From: Cheiracanthium punctorium
Taxonomy: Eukaryota > Arthropoda > Arachnida > Araneae > Cheiracanthiidae
Assembly (NCBI GenBank): GCA_038373885.1
Contig: JAWZYV010019475.1
Coordinates: 718,001-782,000, forward strand
Direction of reading: 5' to 3'
Length of the DNA stretch: 64,000 bases
The position numbers and the translations under genes are program-made. This document shows positions 22,900 through 34,899 of the stretch, in pieces. The notes beneath the pieces were generated by a model. That model was not told the origin of the DNA. It saw only the letters and a program-made list of their open reading frames with translations, and did not search any database. Position 1 is the stretch's first letter, and each line of letters opens with the position of its first letter.

Positions 22900-25800
22900 A
22901 ATTTTGTTTTATAATTTTACAGTGAGAACATTGTAGTATGTTAAAATATTAAATGACAAACACCATTTACCAAGGACATAGTATTGTCTGCTGGGCTCGT
23001 GGAATAATTATGCTCTTTCTAGGTCTCACAGGCATTTTAAAAAAGTCGTTTGGTAAAATTTTTGTGTTTTGCTCGTTTAGTAACAAACAAAGAAAAAATT
23101 CCTTTAAAATATATTTAAAAATGTTACTGGTGACATTGAAGAAAATGTTTCTAACAAACGAAAATCAAAGAAATTCATTTAATCTTCATTCAGTCATTTA
23201 ACAATGCACCCACATCTACGTCCTTAGAAAATTTATTTCTTTATCGCCAAAACATCGCATATTAATTTTTCAACTATCTGTAAAACGTATAACGACATCG
23301 TTCAACTTTCAAAAACTGCTATGCGTTGAAAAGTTTACTTTTACGTAATTACAGATGTTCATTCGTAACACAAGTAACATCTTGATAAAATATTGAAAGT
23401 AAAGTTTCCAGAAAGAACATGCAAATATTTGTTTTATTCAAAAATAAAATACACTAAGTAAGCTTACTCCTTTTCGGGGACACAATATGGGGGTTTTAGC
23501 ATACCCTCTACTAGTATTTATATTTTCTAAACTTAAAGATACTCAGTGGCATCGGGAGAGGAAATATCGGTTTTGAAAAAAAAAAGTAAATTCTGTACTA
23601 ATAGCGCACCACTTATCACTTTTTTAATTAATATCGATACTAGCATTTATATTATAAAATAATAAATATCATTAAATAAATATATAATGGTAACGAATTT
23701 TAACAATGTTCTCGCTAATAAAATTACTGTCTATACATATATAAACGTATTGCATTTATATTCCATTATAAAAGAAATTTTTAAGTTTTAAACCCATTCG
23801 ACTTGTTTGTAAAGCTTGATATCTGTGTAATGCACTTCATTTATAATATCTTGTTTTATCCTCACTATTCATTTTATCTTTTCATAATTATTCATTCTCG
23901 TGAAAATAAATGAACGCTTTTATCGTCTTAGTTTTTGTACTTTACTATGAAATCTGTAAAAATTACCTTTGATATGAATGCATTTTAGCATATTTCATTT
24001 TCTAAAATGACAATCGTCTGAATCAAGATTGATGGAGTCCAACGGTAAGAATGTATTATAACTTATCGAGGAAGATTGGATTTCAACTGCCATTATTTAG
24101 TAAAATTTTACTTTTTGTTTGTGAATTCTTCACAAAGATGTTACAAATAAAATAAATGTTGACTATAATGTGAACTATGTTTCTAAAGACTGTAAAAGTT
24201 GCGTCCTTGAATTAAATAAATTTCAATTAATGTGAGCCAAATTGTCAATTTTTTACTCATCCTAAAATTTACAAAGTATTTTTTAAAGCCATGCAATTTC
24301 TACAGTTGATTTAACATCATACAGTGGATTTTAATGCACTGTTTAAAGCACTTTAATGCACTATATGGTATGCTGCAATTCAATAATTCAATTGTGTGAA
24401 TCTGTACAAAAATATGAAATAAATTCAATTAGGCAATTTAAGGTAGTAAATGTTGTGTTGTTTCCTAGAAAAAGGAAGATACTAAGAATTATTCTATTTC
24501 TAAAAGGGTTGCACAGTAAATATTAATTTGGAATTTTTCAACTTGGAAAAAAAATCTGAATTTTACGATAAATGACAAAAAAGTCTTGGATTCAGAACTT
24601 TAATTATCAACCTTAAAAAAGGCAAGAGTACATTACGTTTCAATTATCGTCATTTAAATAGATCACGCTCGTGGTAACGATTTAAAAGTTTAGAAATTCA
24701 TTCTGATATGATCATCATACTACTGTTAGTAAATTTTAAACTTTTTCCGCCTCGGAAGAAAAGCCGGAATTGCTTGAGATTCAGCCAATCACAGTATTTC
24801 TTAACTAGCTCTTGCAGACTACATTGAGCTAGTTAGAAACTAGAAAGAAAAGTGTAAAAAAGAAATTTTTGATTTAAAAGTCAAATTAGAAGACGAAATT
24901 ACGGATTATCATCGATATACAAAAACAAATATATCAATGCCGATCAACGACATAAATATATCAACGGAACATTATACAGGACACTGAATTTAGCCAATTA
25001 AAATAAAAATAATAAAGCCAAATCAGCGATCATACTTTTACGAACACGCTATAACGATTTACAGTCCAAGAGAGAGAGAAAAAAGAAAGTTTATTTACAA
25101 TTACAACCCCAAAATATCAACCGCTAGTTATTAATTCTTCAAACAAAATAGTTACTAAATATCAACTAATTTTTTTCTAGCAACTTTTTCATTAGAGAAT
25201 CTGCCGTAAAAGTTGCGATAAAAAATTTTTAAAAATCAGCTGTTCCTATGAACTACTCTGTTGTGATACGGGCATTAGAAACATACTACCACTCTGGAAA
25301 ATTCACGAACTGTATTACCACTTCAGAGATGATAACAATGTTATCAAATGTTCAGTGACAGACACTCCTAGATACAAAATTTTAATCGTAAACCTTAAAA
25401 GACTACGAATGCAAGCATAGTACTTTTCGGTATACCATATATTTGAAAACTGAATCACCATATATTTGAAAATTGCAAGGCTTTATGCTTTTTTAATGTG
25501 TATGATTTAACTTCTTTATCTGTGATTATCTGTCATTGATCATCAGACGTACTTCTTTCTGACTTGTTCTCATAGAACAAATGGTATAGCAGCACAAGCT
25601 GCGACTTGGAGTCAAGAAAAATGGAAAAATCAATCACAGAATCAAAACAATAACTGACTAATATTATTTAGGATCGGATCAATAGATATTTTTTAACTTA
25701 ATTGTTTTAGTTTTGAATCCATGTTATCCTTATATGTGAAATCATTAATTTTATACAAAGCACGATATTGCATTATGAACATCGATAAAGCGATCGAAAT

Positions 25801-25930
25801 AACCGATATTGCATTATGAACATGGGTGTTCATTGGCACATTATAATCGATAGAAAGTGAAGAAACATTTTCTTCATCAGTGTCTTTTTGAGCTGTTATT
25901 TTTGTGAGAATGTCTTTCACACAGTTCTTT
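22900..25930. other. Intergenic region downstream of the FGFRL1-like gene
   Basis: No coding or transposon motif was recognised. Short open frames here (for example 22,953-23,201) have biased AT-rich composition and no family signature. Confidence 0.55.
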
Positions 25931-25939
25931 GCAAGTTAT

Positions 25940-26121
25940 CAATTCTTCGTCTACATCTATGTAGTCACAAAATCGAGATAAGCGGAGTGATAGACTTTTT
26001 CTTCGAGATAGTGAAAAAATAACTTTATTGAATTACATTACGTCAATTTGGGACTTCAAAAAAGCACCAAGATAAGCAGAAAATCGACATAAACGAAGTC
26101 GAGATATAGAGAGTCGACTGT
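25940..26121. mobile_element. Truncated end of a pogo/Tigger-like element
   Basis: The outer end reads, on the minus strand, ACAGTCGACTCTCTATATCT then CGACTTCG, a typical Tigger-style terminus. Inside it, ATCGAGATAAGCGGAG and AGATAAGCAGAAAATCGACA repeat related words. No matching opposite end was found, so the other terminus is probably lost. Confidence 0.5.
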
Positions 26122-26831
26122 AATTGAAGGATAAAGACAACGTTGCGACCTATTATGACTGCGTGATTTTGAACATCTGTCTTGATTCACCCTACCTTTC
26201 TTAAAATGTGTCCATTAAATTCTGAATTAGCCTAATTATTTCATATATGAATAGAAACAGGTAAAGAGAAAAGACTGTTGACTAACTATATTTGTAGAAA
26301 CAAAAATAAAAATTATTTACGCCTTAAAATCGCAGAACTTTCTATCCCAATTCTAGAACAGGTATTTGGTGAACTCAGACATAAGTTTTCAGTTTTTTGG
26401 AATGTGCCAATGAAATAACATCATGTCGGCTTCGGAAGCAGTCGTTATTCCATGGAAAAACTATCAACCTGACTTGTAGGTGATATGAGTATGGGCCTTG
26501 TATGGCTTTTACATAGCAATTTCTAATTTCCTGCGTTAGTTCAGTGAAGAGTATCTCAACAATCCTATTTCACAGATCTCTTGAAAAATTGCAAAGTTCT
26601 ACAAAACAAATTTTACAAGGTTTGTAGCTAAAATTGCCATGCTTTTGTCAAGTTTGGTTTTCAAAAGAGAATGTCAAAATTATTCTTAGCTTTTTGTTAT
26701 CTCTCCAAAATGTGAAAACTTTTTAAAGTTAAAACCTTCATGTGTTCGTCAATTTAAAGAGCTAAAGGTGTGAAATGAATCGTTAATATTAAATAATTTC
26801 CAAATCTACAAAAATAATTGTCTTGGGTCTA

Positions 26832-27587
26832 CACTGCAAATAATAAAAGTGTAAGAAAACACCAAAAATGGTGGCAACTACTTTATACCAAAATTTGTGT
26901 AATTGAATAATTGGTGTAAGAAAACACCACCCATAATTTTTGGTGTAATAAAACACCAAATATGGGTATTGGTGTTTCATTACACCGCACATATTAAATT
27001 ACACCAATTTTGGTGTAAAGTAGTTGCCACCAATTTTGGTGTACACTTACACCATTAATTTTTACAGTTTACTGCTTAAAATAACAAAATAGCTGCCACA
27101 TCAATGGAAGGATATGCAACATGTTTTCAGTACCATAATGCAATTGAATACTGAGGCATATATACAAGAAATGGATAGTTAGCAATTATTTATATCATAA
27201 ACTAAACTCAGAATTTATACGTACCTATAAATTAATCCACTTAGTATGAAATCTTCCACAGAACAATACAACAGTAGAATAAAATACTGCCCGCCACCGG
27301 ATCGTCCGTCATCAACAAACAAACACTTTCGATTCTATGATGCCAACAGACTGAACTGAAACTTACTGAACACTAAAATTGGTGTAAGAAAATTCACAAT
27401 TGGTGTTAAGTAAGTGTATAACAGATTCGCAGAGCTCAAGATTACACCAATATTGGTGTTTGACATCAAAAAAGTGTATATTAACCCTTGATTTGGTGTT
27501 AACCCGAAATAAAGTGCTTGTTCACCCGATTTCGGGAGTGATATTACACCAAATGCAGTTTAGCAAAACACCACAGTTTTTACAGTG
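26832..27587. mobile_element. 756-bp MITE filled with ACACCA/TGGTGT motifs
   Basis: The left end CACTGCAAATAATAAAAGTG and the complement of the right end CACTGTAAAAACTGTGGTG share a short terminal inverted repeat, and TA flanks both sides. More than fifteen TTGGTGTAA or ACACCAA words in both orientations crowd into 26,845-27,060 and 27,375-27,575, separated by an ordinary 300-bp AT-rich centre. A 16-bp perfect palindrome ACACCAATATTGGTGT sits at 27,444-27,459. A second TTTTTACAGTTTA near 27,060 could mean a shorter 240-bp element (26,832-27,066) nested beside another. No protein motif is present. Confidence 0.65.
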
Positions 27588-28269
27588 TATAAATAAGGAA
27601 CAAATAGTTTTTTTTCATTTTTTAAGGAAAGCAGGTATTTTATGTAAAAGGTCCATTTCAATAATTCTACTAATACAAAATTCAGGAAAGATACATTATA
27701 TGGCACTATATTTGTCTATGAAAATAGATAAATGGAATGGCCATAAGAGTTTGAATATACTTTGTTAATCTTCAAGAGTCAGAAATGATTTCTTTGGAGT
27801 GCCATTAGCTCTAACCTAGTGGCAGAATGGAGCGTACACCCAAAAAGTAAAATCCCTTTCTGCAAAAGTTTTATTCCTAAATTTACAATGAGATTGAAAA
27901 TTGTAAAACACACTCCGGGAAAGAGTGTTTCACGCTGAAGAGAAAGGGTAAGTCTTTTTTGTTCAAGAGACTTTCGATCTTTTTTTAAGAGAGACAAGGC
28001 GTTTTTGTGATTAAAAAAATTACTGCTGTTGTGATCGAAATTGTATTATATATTATTAGTAGTAGGGGACCTTTTAGATAGCCAATGTTACCCTCCTATG
28101 AAAGGACACCAAAGCGCTAGTCCGAAATCGTATTGATGTCAGCAACTTGCAAGCGAAGTAAACAAACCATTTTATAAGCTGGGTGGCTTATACAGTATAT
28201 AATTATATCGATTAATATTTCATGTAACACTTGAATATCATCGATCATTATTTCCTGACATTGATGAAC

Positions 28270-29365
28270 AATATTAGGTAGTGGATCAGGTAGGGTCATT
28301 ACGACCAATTTTTGCAAGTTTCAGCTTTGTGAATTTATAAATCTTTTAATTATAGGGAAATTATTGTTTTCGCTAATTATGGTAAAACATCAACCGCTTA
28401 AGAACACGTAGAAAAATTTTTGTTTTCGTAAAATTATTTTCTTAAAATTTAAGACAGTGCTCATAATTACCGAACAAAAATCACAAAATTGAAAAAAAAT
28501 TGGGCAATTACGACCAACATTGGAGTAATTACAATCGCTTCATTTCTTTTTATACTTAGGCTTACAACTTTTGTTGTAGCAACTGAAACTACTATTCTTG
28601 TTTTTGTTAGTGAATAAAGTTGTCGCGATGCGCAGATAATTGATGCAAAATACAAAATATAATAAAATACAATTATTAATACAAATTTAGTCATAAGATT
28701 ATAATTTCTACTATTCAATTAAAATGGCATCTTGTTCCCAAAATGAGTTGAAAGTATGATCTCTTTATACAAGGAAAAATATTGACTGTAAGAAGTATTG
28801 AAAAAATTAAAAGAAATTGTATTAATTAAAGTTTCCTTGATCTTTAAAGAGGAAAATAAAACCAAATAAATAAATAAATATGAAGTCAGAATAAATATTA
28901 CTGTTCTTAGCGATTCGTTTACGATGATTGATTCAGAGAAATTAGCTATTTGTTTTAAAGAAATATCCATGGTCTAAATGAATTTTTTGAATTTTTTTGT
29001 ATCATTTATTTTTATTACAAGCTCTTATTTGATATCCGTGGGAAAGGCCCCCACGGAGGGCACTCCACCCCTCGGCCTGGAGCCCACGCGCAACTAATCG
29101 GCCGTAATCCCACAAATAGACTTATTTGGTGCACTTTTAATGTCTTGTAATCTACTTCATGCTCTGTTCACAGGCCATGACAGTAAGTTTCACGCATTTG
29201 AAATTTTTAAAAATAATCAATAGCAAAGTTTCCATTTTATAATTTATTTTTAAGTTAAACATAAGAAATAAGTAAAATACTTCAAAGTGTTTTTTAATAT
29301 TTTAAAATTGATATAAAAACGCGCATGTGCTTTTCCAGGTCAGGATAACTTTTCTATTATGTTTT
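28270..29365 (-). repeat. Unknown 1.1-kb interspersed repeat, copy B
   Basis: Read on the minus strand, this copy aligns along most of its length with plus-strand 31,620-32,695. Shared landmarks are TGCTCTGTTCACAGGCCATG (plus strand here, 29,160-29,180 region), TTAATACAATTTCTTTTAAT and AATTTTGTGATTTTTGTTCGG. No protein-coding frame is conserved. Short GGTC(A/G)TAAT words recur within it. The copy is interrupted by an 89-bp SINE fragment at 29,032-29,120. Confidence 0.75.
29032..29120 (+). mobile_element. 89-bp 5'-truncated SINE insertion with 8-bp target duplication
   Basis: CTTATTTG occurs at 29,024-29,031 and again at 29,121-29,128. The insert ends GGCCGTAATCCCAC and begins ATATCCGTGGGAAAGG. 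Its complement matches 29,776-29,850 (GTGGGATT..GGCC.ATT, then GTGCCCTCCGT), the tail part of a tRNA-derived element. The sister repeat at 31,868-31,875 carries CAAATAAG once, so it is the empty site. Confidence 0.8.
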
Positions 29366-29775
29366 TAATATGATTCAGCAAGCCTGAAACATTTTTCTTT
29401 TAGGCCAAATAACGTTGAACACCGAACTGTCAAATCCGTTTATTGAAGATTTTGACATGGTGTTTCTTTTTAATTGTTACTGTCTTAAAATTACTTAATA
29501 TTAATTATGAGAGATACCTATCATAAAAAATACATTATAATCTTATGGCTAATGTTTTGCGGAAGTTTATCATAAATAGATTTTTCATTTTTGCTCTTTG
29601 CGACCACTCCACCGGATCCTACTTGCATAAAAGTATCAAAAAAGGCTAAATTTTACATCCAAGAACAATAAAAAATGAGATTTAATCATATGTATATGAG
29701 TCCAAAATTTCAGATTTGTAGACCTTGAAATAAAAGCTCTACGAACAAGTAATCTTAGATGTGTTGTGTTGAGTT

Positions 29776-29998
29776 GTGGGATTGGGGCCAATTTTCTACA
29801 CGTGGGATTTAGGCCTATGGGCTAGGTGCCCTCCGTATGGATCTTTCTAAGGGGTCCTAACCCGTATTTATGCTAAGTTTCGCAGGAAACCACGGAAAAC
29901 TCTGATAGGTTACGTCGGCGGAACGGAGCTGATTTTGAACCAGGCACTTTCCGTCTCCGAGTTCAGAGAGCTATGTGCTCGGCCACTGGTAGAACGTA
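29776..29998 (-). mobile_element. tRNA-derived SINE
   Basis: On the minus strand the element starts with ACCAGTGGCCGAGCACATAG (A-box-like) and then GCCTGGTTCAAAATCAGC (B-box-like), as expected for an internal Pol III promoter. It runs through a shared central block (related to 5395-5670) to a tail ending GGCCCCAATCCCAC. The tail matches the short insertion at 29,032-29,120. Confidence 0.65.
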
Positions 29999-30129
29999 TC
30001 TTAGATGATGCACACCCTACTAACAATTTCAACCTGGCCATCGACCGACACGTTACCAGTCGCCAATGAAAACACATTAGGCCGTATGTGGGGAAAGTGC
30101 ATGGATACACATGCTTTATGTCAAGGTAT

Positions 30130-30800
30130 CACTTGCAGTGGTATTACCTTACCAATGGTTATAGATCGCGCTTGACGTGGGGAACTGGCCCACTCACGTT
30201 ACGTGTAAGGATGGTCAAAGGACCATCTGATGTATCACTTACCAATGAATTTTTAACGCGCTTGTATGGATTTATGGGAATTGGCCCAAACATTTTTAGA
30301 GTTACTACGACTGGCGAATCCTCATGTGAGGTATTGTTATGATTTTTAACCCTAACACAAATGTTAGCAGCACATGTACTGTTAAGACATAACAAATACC
30401 ATTTAATAAGTTTTATCTATTTCGTCTTATATTAATCGAATATGTGTTAAAATAAAACAAAGAAAACATAAAAGTATTCAAAGTAAGCAAACGCCATAGT
30501 TAAAAGTGGCACGTTTCTTCGTAGTAATGGCGGTAGTCAGTGAGTGCATTCTTCAATTTCAGAACGGGAGAACGCTCATGCGTAGTTTTATACCTGGTTT
30601 TCCTCGGATGAGGGAGGTGTTTGTGTTGCGTGGTCCAAGCACTGTTTTCAATTCAGTGTATAGGTCAAATTTAGGCGTTTGGCCCATGTACCCTGGACAG
30701 TTCAAATCCCAAGCACCGTTTTAGGATGAAATTTTTGGTACTGGACCAATCAGTGTCTGCAGTGGACATCCCACCATTTTAAGATATAGTTTTGGGTACT
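30130..30800. repeat. Degenerate repeated units with TTGGCCCA words
   Basis: Loosely related segments recur: CTTACCAATGGTTAT..CTGGCCCAC (30,149-30,193), CTTACCAATGAATTT..TTGGCCCAAAC (30,238-30,290), then GTTTGGCCCATG (about 30,679), TACTGGACCAATC and TACTGGGTCAAGC with a CACC(A/G)TTTTA word between them. The composition is clearly less AT-rich than the flanks. This is probably an old repeat array or a dead transposon; the family is unknown. Confidence 0.35.
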
Positions 30801-31619
30801 GGGTCAAGCTTTGCATCTCGTATAACGCTGAGAAGCCAATCAAATCGGTCATAGCCCAAGAAAATACCAATCACCCATTGCTACTAGGGCAGTAATCAAA
30901 GTATTATTTCAGTCATTAAATTTACGCGCATGAACAAATTATAAGGATACACTGGTGGTATCTTAAAGTTCCCCATGATAAAATTAAATAATGATAGTGC
31001 ATTCTACAGGCAACATGAACATAAGTTAAGTTTCTGTCTTCTTTAGAAGCTTTTGTTTAGCAGATATTCCTCTTTTATAAAGTGAACTCATGCAAGCAGA
31101 CACAATCATTTTTCAATTCAGTCGTCAGATTGACTTTATTACTAATATCAGTGTTAATTACAGATAAAGTCATAAAAGTCTATCACTAGAATGTCATAAT
31201 ACAGTTTTCTTATCTTTTTGGGATCATAAGGAGAGTATTTTAAAAGGTGATATTATCACTGCAAAATTTTGGAAGAACAGAATTTCTGTGGACATGAGCA
31301 AAGTATACGTTATTCCCTAATGCACGAACAATAGTTGTACATACTCTGCAGTAGTACATCCAAGACATGTTTAAGCACATCTGCTCTTCCCGTGTAACTA
31401 TTAAAACCAGGTCTTTCGGGGTAAACTGAATAGAAACTGCACTATTCTTTTATTCCCCAAGCTCGTATAAATTTTATAGGCAAGCTAATTCATGCTGAAA
31501 AGTATGTTGGTAATGTACTTAAGAGGTTCCGACATGTTTTTACTTTCTCTGACATATATAATATATTTTTAATTCATGGTCATAATGACCTCACTTTTTT
31601 AAATAGTGGTGTAACTATC

Positions 31620-32695
31620 ACCATGTGTAAGAACATAGTAGAAAAAGTCATTTCGACCTAAGAAAAAGAACACATGCTTGCCTTATATCCCTAAAATAAC
31701 CTTCAGGAAAAAATAATTCAAAATATTTTTTATTCTTTAACTTAGAACTAAATTATAAATTGGAAATTTTCCTATCGATTATTTAAAAAAAAATTCAAAG
31801 GCTTTCACCTTACTGTCATGGCCTGTGAACAGAGCCAGAACTACATTCCAAGCTATTAAAAGTATACCAAATAAGAGTTTGTGATAAAAAATAAATGAAC
31901 ACATAAATGAAAAAAAATTGACTTAGACCATGAATTTTCTTTAAATAATACTTTCTCCGAATCAAACAAAAAAAAAACAGGTTCTCATTACGTCACAGTC
32001 AATTCCTAGAGAATAACAGTCATATGAAAATGTAATTTCTATTCGTTTATTCAAATTCTTGAGGGCATATGTTACTCCGAAAATATTGAATTCCTCCTGC
32101 AATCAAGCTATTTAAACTGATCAAACTGTCTTAAACATTAATTTTGACTTTATTCTTATTTCTTTATTTCGCTTTTAAAAGTTCAACATTACTTAATACA
32201 ATTTCTTTTAATATTTTCAAATATCCTTACAATCAATGTTCTATTACAAAAATTGTGACTTTCAATACATCTTGGCAACGAGAGGCTATTTTGATTTAAT
32301 AAATTGAAATTGTAACCTTATCATTAAATTTTTATCAGTTATTGATGCACCAGGAAATCTCTAATCGCTCAAAAAGACAAGAATAGTACTTTAAATTGAT
32401 CCAACAAAAGCTGGACTCGTAACTATCAAGAGAAATCAAGTGGTCATAATTACACACATGGTGGTCATAACTGTCCCTCCATTTTTATTTTATTTTTATT
32501 TTCAAATTTTGTGATTTGTTCGGTAACTATGACCACCTCTTAAATTTTAAGCGAATCTTACGGGAACAAAATTTTTACTTGGGTGTTCTGAAAAGTTCAA
32601 AGTCTCCCCAATTAATTAAAACAATATTTTTTAGAAGAGTAAAAAATTTACAAATTTCAAATTTGAAAAAATTGTTCATAATTACTCCCATCTCT
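31620..32695 (+). repeat. Unknown 1.1-kb interspersed repeat, copy A (inverted partner)
   Basis: The inverse-orientation match of 28,270-29,365. Landmarks are TACTGTCATGGCCTGTGAAC at 31,812-31,831, ACCAAATAAGAGTTTGTGAT at 31,867-31,886 (the uninterrupted target site), TTAATACAATTTCTTTTAAT near 32,195 and AAATTTTGTGATTTGTTCGG near 32,505. It contains several GGTCATAA words (31,579, 32,442, 32,462). Identity looks moderate, so the two copies separated long ago. Confidence 0.75.
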
Positions 32696-32752
32696 GTCTA
32701 TATATATGATCAAAATTTAAGGAATAAAAGCCGACGTCAATGTTTTTGGAAC

Positions 32753-32756
<4 letters not shown>

Positions 32757-32790
<34 letters not shown>
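32757..32790. repeat. (TA)n microsatellite
   Basis: About 34 bp of alternating TA. Open frames crossing it encode only poly-Ile-Tyr and are artefacts. Confidence 0.95.
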
Positions 32791-32791
<1 letters not shown>

Positions 32792-33949
32792 GTATCGTGA
32801 AGATAGGTCGACTTTTAGAATTTTGTTCATTACTCTCAATTAAGGAACAATTTAGACAGACTAAACACATTTTAAAAAAAGAAAGAAAAAATGCCGTAAA
32901 GTTTCGCCTTTCGCTGTGTAGGTTAGCACACCTGTGAAACTCGTCGAAACATGTTCTGGAATTATTGAAAATAACTCAAAAAATGAGATTAATGAAATAA
33001 ATAGTCGATTTTGCTGTATGCTTATAAGCAAAGTACAATGAGTGCAGCTCATGAATTTAGATATCTTGAAAGCGGGAAAAGTAAAATTAAAGTAATACTA
33101 ATTGAACATTATGTCTTCCAAAGAACAATTGAGAGTTCTAATTGAGATTTCGCCTTGAACATTTTTGTTCAAAGTATGATTCCATATTTATAAACCTTTC
33201 GCCTTATTCAGCGAGAAACTTGTCCGATTCTGAATCTACAAAAATCCTCAGACTGCGTACTCATTGGTACATCTTGTATTTATCTGTATGATGTGTGAGT
33301 ATGTGCGTACCTACTTTCAAAAATTACTCCTAAGCGTAGCTAATAAAATATGGTAAAAAACACTAGTTCATTTTTATTACTACTATTCAGTATTAAAACT
33401 TTTAAACCGTAAAAATTAGGCTCTGAAAAAAAGTATTTTTATTCGCTTCAAAAGATTAGTAGAATAGTTGACACTCATAATCATTATGGCAAAGTTTAAA
33501 ATTAGTTGAAAACTTTTTAAGGCATCAATCAATGTCAAAGTTTGTTAATCATACTTGTAATCATAGCCTATGCGGAAAACTAATATTTTATGAATTTGCA
33601 TCTGCTTTTAATCCTTGTAGAATAAAATACTAAACTAACTCGATTAACACAGAAAAAATCGGTTGTATGTACCGAGTTATTACTATAGATTCTATAAATA
33701 TATGTCGATTCTATATACAAAAAATGTTTTGGGATGCTGTCTCTAAATAAATGAAATCTACTAAATAAATTCAAACCAGACAGTTTAAAAAGCTTTTACT
33801 GAACAAACAACTCAGAATTGTTTAGCGTGTTTCGGCTTGTTTTATCATAGTCTAGTGAACACGACTCGCGCATTTGTTTTCCTATCATAATTTGATATTA
33901 TCTCCGAGTGCAAAATATTTATTTTCAGAATGCTCTTCATATTTTCTTT

Positions 33950-34110
33950 TATTCCCAGTCTCAAATTAAATTGGCAGAAAGACGAAACGCAATGTGGTGT
34001 GTACAAAACTACCGAGAAGCGAAAGGATGGGGGTCATTTTCTGCATTCATTTTGTCGTCTCCCCAAAGTCCAACAAAAGAGTTCTTGTTCTGCGACGGTA
34101 TTTGCAATCT
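33950..34110 (+). other. GC-richer island, possible exon or repeat
   Basis: A TTTTCTTTTATTCCCAG acceptor-like site ends at 33,959. Two overlapping frames stay open (one reads AERRNAMWCVQNYREAKGWG, the other KDETQCGVYKTTEKRKDGGH), and a GACG|GTATTT donor-like site follows near 34,098. Two open frames at once and no recognised domain make a repeat-derived island at least as likely as an exon. Confidence 0.25.
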
Positions 34111-34706
34111 GGTAAATTGAAATTTTCATAGATTATAATGTGTATGCTAACGCCAAACACCCTATTTAATTAGGTAAAATATGATTTATAAAATTTTCGA
34201 ACCGAATTAATACGAAATACAGATATTTCCGTTCTGCATTTACCCAGCCCATCCCGAATTTTTAATATGCCCAGATATTTTCCAACAACTTAGGTAAGTT
34301 ATCGTCGGAATAACAAGAAGAAATATTAGGCTTATGTAAAATAATTGCATGTTTTTGTTTATTTTGATATTCAACTTCTCTCTCTCTTTTTTAGAAATGA
34401 TATCAAAAATGTCGATTGAAATATTAAATTTGACAAATTTAATTAATTAATTTATTTATTTATTTTTATTTTTACTTATATTATTTTTGTCTTGAAATGC
34501 ATTTCATTTTTAATATTTATTAATTTTTCAATAATGTTTTCCGAAAAGTATCTGTACTTCACCATTTAAAGCACTGAATCACATTAACCTGTACTTCCAC
34601 ATTTAGTGTTTTTCCTTATTTATTTATTTGAACTTTTTGAAGTAAAGGAGATGGGTAAAGATCTGCCTTTATTTATTTTTTCTTTGGCCTACCGGCAAAT
34701 TCAGAT

Positions 34707-34734
<28 letters not shown>
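34707..34734. repeat. (TA)n microsatellite
   Basis: A short run of alternating TA, with more TATATA pieces near 34,760. Confidence 0.95.
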
Positions 34735-34740
<6 letters not shown>

Positions 34741-34899
34741 GAAAAGATATTTGAGAGGATATATATATACAATATTGATACTCAGTCGAAGTGAAAATGC
34801 TAGTTTTTTTAAAAAGTTATTTTTCTTAAATAGCGAAAACAAGAAAAAAATTAACAACACTAAACTATTTGCAACAAATGTCTTCGATTATATTTCTCT

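Noticed and set aside
26840..27580. CRISPR-like array from the many ACACCA/TGGTGT words
   Set aside because: The words are about 6-9 bp, in both orientations and irregularly spaced inside a TA-flanked inverted-repeat element in eukaryotic DNA.
27400..27768. 122-codon frame, the second longest in the window
   Set aside because: Its first half lies inside the ACACCA MITE and it shows no domain or splice context.
28467..28970. Two minus-strand 83-codon frames with hydrophobic stretches
   Set aside because: They lie in repeat copy B, and the corresponding frames are not conserved in copy A.
32516..32937. Open frames of 62-94 codons on both strands
   Set aside because: They run through the (TA)n tract and encode alternating Tyr-Ile. 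The rest has no domain and overlaps the 1.1-kb repeat.
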